DNA of 64,000 nt, from positions 496,001-560,000 of the forward strand of contig NZ_UETC01000002.1 of assembly GCF_900116765.1 (NCBI RefSeq), written 5' to 3'. The stretch is from Jannaschia seohaensis. Its GTDB lineage: Bacteria > Pseudomonadota > Alphaproteobacteria > Rhodobacterales > Rhodobacteraceae. How positions within the stretch are numbered: the first letter of the stretch is position 1; every line of letters starts with the position of its first letter. Both the position numbers and the translations under genes were made by a program. Shown piece after piece: positions 55,922 through 64,000 of the stretch. Under the pieces are notes generated by a model that worked only from the letters and a program-made list of their open reading frames with translations, was not told the origin of the DNA and did not search any database.

Positions 55922-56414
55922 GGCCTGTCCTCACGTTTCTGGGGAGGCAGATAGGCCCAGAGACGCCGAGGTGCAAGACGCGCGGGGTCAGCTGGATGCA
56001 TCGGGGTGTCGCGGCTTTGGGCGGCCATCCGCCCTTTCCGTCCGGCCAGCCGGAAAGGTTGGGTTCGAGGCAGCGAGCGCCACGCAGGCGCTGGACGCAT
56101 CTCGGGACGGGACAAGGGACAGACAGCCGGACGGATCGCTATCGCCGGACAAGCGCGGCCCCATCGCCACCCAGGCGTTCCCCCTCCCGAGCCTTCGGCC
56201 CAGGCCGGCCCATGTCGTGCGAGGAGAGTCTCGGCTCGCCCTCCGGCCGCCGCGCCGGATTCCGATTCCCGCGTTCGGAGGCCCTCCGGAGCCGTCGCAC
56301 GGGACTCTCCGGCGCGGCGTCCTGTTCCCTGGCCGGCCGCAGTCTATACGATATCGGGGCCAACCTTTCCGCGGGTTCCGCCAGCCCACCTCACCGGCGG
56401 CGGGTTGCGCGGCC
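55922..56414. other. secE-mcp spacer
   Basis: These 493 bases contain no convincing gene; the open frames are Arg/Pro-rich shadows. The secE end carries a promoter candidate. The remainder is GC-rich, with no further recognisable site. Its length fits an end-of-insertion scar or an undetected small RNA. Confidence 0.5.
55948..55976 (-). promoter_or_regulatory. Putative secE-nusG promoter
   Basis: On the minus strand, TTGCAC (plus 55971-55976) and TATCTG (plus 55948-55953) are exactly 17 bases apart, placing the transcript start about 20 bases before the secE GTG. Confidence 0.55.
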
Positions 56415-58127
56415 TCACGATCCGGCCGCCGCCGCTGAGGGCATCCGGTCGAGTGCCAGGTCCCAGCGGCGCACCTCTTCGGCATCCGCGACCGGGATGC
56501 CGAACTCGTGAGACCGCATCCGCCCTTTGTTCGCGCCCTGATCCGCCGCCGCTTGGTGAAAGCTTGCGGCATCCGCCCGGCCAAACCGTTCGATCAGCGT
56601 GAGCATCTGGGTGGCCGCGCTCTTGAGCGAGAGGTTGGCCGTGGACATTTCCTCGAACATGGCTGTGTTCTGCTGTGTCGCGCTGTCGATCTCGCCCATG
56701 GCACGGTTGATCTCGACGACGGAGCCGGATTGGTTCTCGGCCGCCCTTGAAATCTCGGCCACCTGATCGCCAATCTTCTGGACCCGCTCCCCGAGCGTCA
56801 CGAGGGTATCGCCAGTCCGCGCGACGCGCTGCACACCCAGATTGATCTGGTCCGAGCTCGACTTGATGAGTGTGCCAATCTGTTGCGCCGCATCCGACGC
56901 GCGTTGGGCCAGTGCCCGGACCTCGGAAGCGACGACGGCAAAGCCGCGGCCCGCCTCCCCCGCGCGCGCAGCCTCCACGCCGGCATTGAGCGCCAGCAAG
57001 TTCGTCTGGAACGCGATGTCGTTAATGACCGTCAGCGTGCGAGAGATCTCGGTCGAGGCGGCCTGGATCTCGCGCATCGAATCGATCGCCTCGCGGACTA
57101 CAACGTCGCTTTGCCGAGCATCCTCGCGCGCCTCCTCCGTCGAACTAAGCGCATCCTTGGCCAGTTGCGCGGTCGCTGAGATCGAGTCGGTGATCTGGTC
57201 AAGGGCGCCGGTCGTTTCCGCCACCGATTCCGCCGTGCGTTCCGTTCGCTTGGACAGGTCTTCCGCCGAGGCGGAGAGGTCGCCCGTTTCGTCCTGCACC
57301 TTGGTCGCATGGCGCACCAACCCGCGAAGGGCGTCCTCCATGCCCTCCACCGCGCGGTTCAACGACCGCCGCGTTTCCGCAAAGGCCCCCGCTCCGCTCG
57401 TCCCGAGCCGCGCACCCAAATCGCCTTGGGCGATCCGATCCGTGACGGAAACGACCTGCCCCAACTCGTCCTCGATCGAGGCCAGGAGGCGGTTGAGATC
57501 GGCGCGTATTGCGTCATTCCCACTTTCGCCGACGGGCGGAAGTCGATGGGCAAACCCGTCCCGGAGCACCTGATCGACAAAGGCCGACAGGTCCTGTGCA
57601 AGCTGAGACTCGGGGGCGGCAGCGGGCAACACGAGCTCCGGCTGGTCGGCCAGCGCGGTCTCGAGTTCCGAGACTTTGGCGCGGAGGGCCGCGACCTCGT
57701 CCTCGGCGATGGCGAGAGCCGCCCCATCGGTTTCGGCCTGTGCGCGCCATTTCGACCCGGCCGCCAACGCATCCGCGATGGCTTGAACGGAGTTCCGCAC
57801 CGAACTGCTGTCCACGCCCTCGGGCAAAAGAGGGGACGCGCTCTCTTGCAAGGCCGCCAGAAGGGACAAGGCTGTGCGCCGCGCGCCGATGAGGGCGACG
57901 ACCCACCCGGCCAGGGGTGCGAAACACAAGAAAATCACGCCCCATCGCCAGCCAGATGCAACCGAGGGCGCCGACGTGACCGCATAGATAGCCGCCGCAA
58001 GAAGGAGCGAGATCAGAAGCGCTATACCCGTCGCAATCGACGCCGCGCGCTTGGGGTCGAACCGGAGCGTGTTCCGTTGGTCGGGAGCCGGCATCTCCGA
58101 TGCGGCTGCTCTGGTTGTGGACGACAT
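56415..58127 (-). CDS. Methyl-accepting chemotaxis protein
   Basis: A 570-residue receptor. The start at 58127 has GGGAGG upstream; the frame to 58208 is rejected. Two hydrophobic helices (about 28-52 and 60-82) are joined by a very short loop, so there is no large periplasmic sensor domain. HAMP-like and coiled-coil segments follow (about 140-330). The signalling hairpin tip [36 protein letters not shown] lies at about 365-400 and is intact. No CheW-binding pentapeptide is evident at the C-terminus. It interrupts the usual trnW-secE neighbourhood, and no che genes are nearby. Confidence 0.92.
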   Translation of the reverse strand: MSSTTRAAASEMPAPDQRNTLRFDPKRAASIATGIALLISLLLAAAIYAVTSAPSVASGWRWGVIFLCFAPLAGWVVALIGARRTALSLLAALQESASPLLPEGVDSSSVRNSVQAIADALAAGSKWRAQAETDGAALAIAEDEVAALRAKVSELETALADQPELVLPAAAPESQLAQDLSAFVDQVLRDGFAHRLPPVGESGNDAIRADLNRLLASIEDELGQVVSVTDRIAQGDLGARLGTSGAGAFAETRRSLNRAVEGMEDALRGLVRHATKVQDETGDLSASAEDLSKRTERTAESVAETTGALDQITDSISATAQLAKDALSSTEEAREDARQSDVVVREAIDSMREIQAASTEISRTLTVINDIAFQTNLLALNAGVEAARAGEAGRGFAVVASEVRALAQRASDAAQQIGTLIKSSSDQINLGVQRVARTGDTLVTLGERVQKIGDQVAEISRAAENQSGSVVEINRAMGEIDSATQQNTAMFEEMSTANLSLKSAATQMLTLIERFGRADAASFHQAAADQGANKGRMRSHEFGIPVADAEEVRRWDLALDRMPSAAAAGS

Positions 58128-58229
58128 GCTTGCCTCCCGAAAGGTCTCCTCGGGATCGGATAACGCAGATACCTGAACAAACCCTTTCCATGGATTGGAA
58201 ACAGGCAAGCGAAATGTCTGGAGACGGTC

Positions 58230-58305
58230 TGGCAGGGGCAGCAGGATTCGAACCCGCGACCTGCGGATTTGGAATCCGCTGCTCTACCAACTGAGCTATA
58301 CCCCT
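58230..58305 (-). tRNA. trnW: tRNA-Trp (CCA)
   Basis: A 76-base cloverleaf on the minus strand including an encoded CCA end. It has the D-stem region TAGCTCAGTTGGTAGAGC, the anticodon stem CGGATT-CCA-AATCCG, and the T-loop GGTTCGAATCC. The acceptor AGGGGTA pairs with TGCCCCT, allowing G-T. The anticodon CCA reads the UGG codon. It is upstream of mcp and secE, where tRNA-Trp is usually found in proteobacteria. Confidence 0.97.
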
Positions 58306-58316
58306 GTCGGGAGCGG

Positions 58317-58344
58317 TCGTATCCTGCAGCCGGGCCGGAGGCAA
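58317..58344 (-). promoter_or_regulatory. Weak promoter candidate for trnW
   Basis: On the minus strand, TTGCCT (plus 58339-58344) and ATACGA (plus 58317-58322) are 16 bases apart, ending 11 bases before the mature tRNA. Confidence 0.35.
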
Positions 58345-58591
58345 GACGCGAAGCGCATCGTGACGCCTTGGCCGCCACTCGAATCGTGGCTTCGGAGCGA
58401 CTCGTTCTCGGGCGGGCAATTCCCGCCGGCCCACAGCATCTCGACGACCATGCCAAGCGGCGGAGCCGGGACGATCATCCTCCCCAACCGATCCGCGCGA
58501 TGACATGCGGTCGGGCGGCGCAAGAAGCGCGTTCGGACCTGTATTCTGCTGGCCGCAGCGCAGCGCGCGACCGGTCTGGGCCTTGGCAAAG

Positions 58592-58622
58592 GAAAAGGGC
58601 CGCCTTAGGAGGCGGCCCTTCC
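58592..58622 (-). terminator. Intrinsic terminator of the str operon
   Basis: On the minus strand, a stem of at least 10 bp (AGGGCCGCC... / ...GGCGGCCCT) with a short loop is followed by TTTTCCTTT. It lies just beyond the tuf 3'-end duplication. Confidence 0.7.
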
Positions 58623-58656
58623 AGTAGGTCGGGGTCGTCTGTCGCGCCCTGGCAGT

Positions 58657-58724
58657 CCGGGCGCGTCAGATCATCGATTACTCGATGATCTTCGACACAA
58701 GCCCCGGGCGCGTCAGATCATCGA

Positions 58725-58745
<21 letters not shown>
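58657..58745 (-). repeat. Tandem 42-bp duplication of the tuf 3' end
   Basis: The segments 58657-58698 and 58704-58745 are identical over 42 bases, with a 5-base spacer. Each holds the codons for the EF-Tu C-terminus (VSKIIE), the stop and about 17 bases beyond. The 58704 copy belongs to the functional tuf; the 58657 copy lies downstream of its stop as an orphan tail. Confidence 0.95.
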
Positions 58746-59900
<1,155 letters not shown>

Positions 59901-59928
59901 CGAAGGTCTCCTCTCGTCTCAAAGGGAA

Positions 59929-59986
59929 GGCGGGGTCACCCCCGCCCTACGGGTTGGGTCCGAGGTAGGGCGGGGATGTCCCCGCC
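59929..59986. repeat. Head-to-head GTAGGG-family repeats between fusA and tuf
   Basis: The unit 59929-59950 (minus orientation, GTAGGGCGGGGGTGACCCCG plus CC) and the unit 59965-59986 (plus orientation, GTAGGGCGGGGATGTCCCCG plus CC) face each other with 14 bases between. Each is internally palindromic. Together they can form a large hairpin in the fusA-tuf transcript. Confidence 0.85.
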
Positions 59987-59995
59987 CCGCCTGCG

Positions 59996-62119
<2,124 letters not shown>

Positions 62120-62153
62120 TTGGCTTTACCTCGAATGGGAGGAGAAAACGGGT

Positions 62154-62177
62154 GCGGGGGCCTTGAGCGGCCCCCGC
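62154..62177 (-). terminator. Hairpin between rpsG and fusA
   Basis: A perfect 9-bp stem GCGGGGGCC / GGCCCCCGC with a 6-base loop lies 28 bases after the rpsG stop and 34 bases before fusA on the minus strand. With no T run it is more likely an mRNA processing or attenuation element. Confidence 0.4.
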
Positions 62178-62205
62178 GACATATCGGTCGTGTAAGGCGC
62201 GGGCC

Positions 62206-62823
<618 letters not shown>

Positions 62824-63195
62824 TCACTTCGGCTTCTTGGCGCCGTACTTGGAGCGGCGCTGCTTGCGGTCCTTGACGCCCTGGGTGTCGAGCACGCCGC
62901 GCAGGATGTGATAGCGCACGCCCGGAAGGTCTTTCACACGACCGCCGCGGATCAGGACCACCGAGTGCTCCTGCAAGTTGTGGCTCTCGCCCGGGATGTA
63001 GGAAATGACCTCGAAGCCGTTGGTCAAGCGGACCTTGGCGACCTTCCGCATGGCCGAGTTCGGCTTCTTCGGGGTCGTGGTATAGACGCGGGTGCAGACG
63101 CCGCGCTTCTGGGGGCACGACTCCAGGTGAAGCGACTTGGAGCGCTTGACCTTGGGCTGACGCGGCTTGCGGATAAGCTGCTGGATGGTGGGCAT
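62824..63195 (-). CDS. rpsL: 30S ribosomal protein S12
   Basis: A 123-residue decoding-centre protein. The start at 63195 ([15 protein letters not shown]) is the universal form. The streptomycin-relevant lysines are of the sensitive type: Lys in [12 protein letters not shown] and Lys in [13 protein letters not shown]. It is the first gene of the str operon, with a roughly 200-base leader downstream of a consensus promoter. Confidence 0.98.
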   Translation of the reverse strand: MPTIQQLIRKPRQPKVKRSKSLHLESCPQKRGVCTRVYTTTPKKPNSAMRKVAKVRLTNGFEVISYIPGESHNLQEHSVVLIRGGRVKDLPGVRYHILRGVLDTQGVKDRKQRRSKYGAKKPK

Positions 63196-63402
63196 GTAAC
63201 TGGCTTCCGTCTCTTTGTCCTGTCTCTCGTCCGGCACGACCGACCCGGACAAAACACGTCGGGCCGCAAGCGCCCGGAATTCCGACCTGGACGATGCGGT
63301 TGGCTGACAGAGGATGCGGGAAGCAGTATCCCGGATCTTGACCGACGGTTCTGGCGTGCCGGACAGACCGCGCGCATGCGCAGCCCGACCGAATTGAGGC
63401 GG

Positions 63403-63431
63403 CTCATAAGCGATCGGCCGGGGGGTGTCAA
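63403..63431 (-). promoter_or_regulatory. Consensus promoter of the str operon
   Basis: On the minus strand, TTGACA (plus 63426-63431) and TATGAG (plus 63403-63408) are 17 bases apart. This predicts a transcript starting near 63396 with about 200 bases before rpsL. It is divergent from the gene at 63477. Confidence 0.7.
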
Positions 63432-63476
63432 CGCGCAGCCTTGCCCGTGACACAAGGGCGGTCCAGCCTGCCGCCC

Positions 63477-64000
63477 ATGGCCGATTTCCAGATCCTAGCC
63501 CTCGTCCGCTTCGCCTATCCGGGCCTCGGCGCCTTCCAGACCGAGCACCGCAGCGTAACCGAACGCGCCGCCCATCTCTGGGCCCCCGCGCGGATGGAGG
63601 CGCGGCTGCGCACGCTCGAGCATGTCTGCCTCGGCACGCTCCGGCGTCAGACCGATATGGGCTTCCGGACCCTGATCGTCACCGGCGACCGACTGCCGGA
63701 GCCATGGCGCGGCCGCCTTCTGGCGCTGGCCGGAGAGGTGCCCGGGGCCGAGGTCGTCTTTCATCCGCCGATGAATCAGCGCGACGCCATGGGCCAAATC
63801 GTGAGCGCCCGCCTGCGCGCCCCCGGCCCGCCCTCGATCCAGTTCCGCCAGGATGACGACGACGGGGTGGCGCTGGATTTCGTGGAACGGCTCAGGTCGG
63901 CGGTGACCGACGCCCTGCCCCTCTGGAGGCGCCACGGGAAGATGGCGGTGGATTTCAACCAGGGCTATTTCCTGCGCCTCACCCCGGCGGGCCCGCTGGT
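63477..64000 (+). CDS. Putative rhamnosyltransferase-like protein (partial)
   Basis: The open frame starts [16 protein letters not shown] and runs off the window; 174 residues are visible. It is a paralogue of the gene at 42169-43035: [24 protein letters not shown] parallels RYLETITLPSLAAQTDLGFRLVIL, and the four-Asp run [12 protein letters not shown] (Asp126-129) matches IDDDDAVALDYI at nearly the same position. It is therefore probably a cytosolic glycosyltransferase. It is divergent from rpsL. Confidence 0.75.
   Translation, partial: MADFQILALVRFAYPGLGAFQTEHRSVTERAAHLWAPARMEARLRTLEHVCLGTLRRQTDMGFRTLIVTGDRLPEPWRGRLLALAGEVPGAEVVFHPPMNQRDAMGQIVSARLRAPGPPSIQFRQDDDDGVALDFVERLRSAVTDALPLWRRHGKMAVDFNQGYFLRLTPAGPL

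Larger units (their letters stand above)
58306..58724. other. tuf-trnW spacer
   Basis: No gene is seen in these 419 bases. The tuf side carries a tandem copy of the tuf 3' end (58657-58698) and a terminator (58592-58622). The trnW side carries a weak promoter candidate. The middle shows nothing recognisable. Confidence 0.6.

Overview
The window is GC-rich, almost fully coding chromosomal DNA of an alphaproteobacterium, most likely a member of the Rhodobacterales (Roseobacter group). Support for this comes from the ribosomal, RNA polymerase and elongation-factor proteins, an HdaA-type DnaA regulator, a CtrA-type TTAA-N7-TTAA box, and short intergenic repeats of a kind I recall from that order. 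No rRNA, CRISPR array, prophage or recognisable transposase is present.

Layout: (1) 1-8947 holds two small lipoproteins, a dihydropyrimidinase and an NMT1/THI5-type ABC importer. Minus-strand cupin and DUF1330 genes interrupt this block. A 1.4-kb insert with two small genes and an inverted repeat separates the importer's ATPase from its permeases. (2) 9038-12896 holds small coupled genes, a nucleotide-binding SDR-like protein, unknown membrane proteins, and a divergent pair made of a PCuAC-like periplasmic protein and a 454-residue membrane protein. (3) 13030-18804 is a branched-chain-type ABC importer operon ending in an enamidase-like amidohydrolase, with a palindromic operator candidate upstream. 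(4) 19044-30067 is a complete glycogen operon, glgP-glgB-glgC-glgA-glgX-pgm. (5) 30119-43359 is a mixed housekeeping and accessory stretch: xthA, an aldo/keto reductase, a CIA30 protein, hdaA, an AI-2E family permease, a yqeY-like gene, carA, a glycosyltransferase behind a CtrA box, a fused NADH-dehydrogenase-like/SelD protein, an EamA exporter, a putative rhamnosyltransferase-like protein and a small membrane protein. (6) 43519-63195, all on the minus strand, is the translation/transcription core, read as rpsL-rpsG-fusA-tuf-trnW-mcp-secE-nusG-rplK-rplA-rplJ-rplL-rpoB-rpoC. (7) From 63477 a paralogue of the rhamnosyltransferase-like gene runs off the right edge.

The most unusual points concern the core block. 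The str genes sit directly before trnW-secE, so tuf leads into the rif block; rpoC does not lead into rpsL and tuf does not lead into rpsJ. A 42-bp tandem copy of the tuf 3' end lies exactly at that junction. Together these suggest a tuf x tuf recombination history. A chemotaxis receptor gene also lies between trnW and secE. Two families of short dispersed palindromic repeats occupy intergenic sites: a GAGTATTT family in the accessory part and a GTAGGG family in spacers of the ribosomal block.

Everything here was read by eye; no database search was run. Statements about usual gene order in relatives are from memory and are marked as such.
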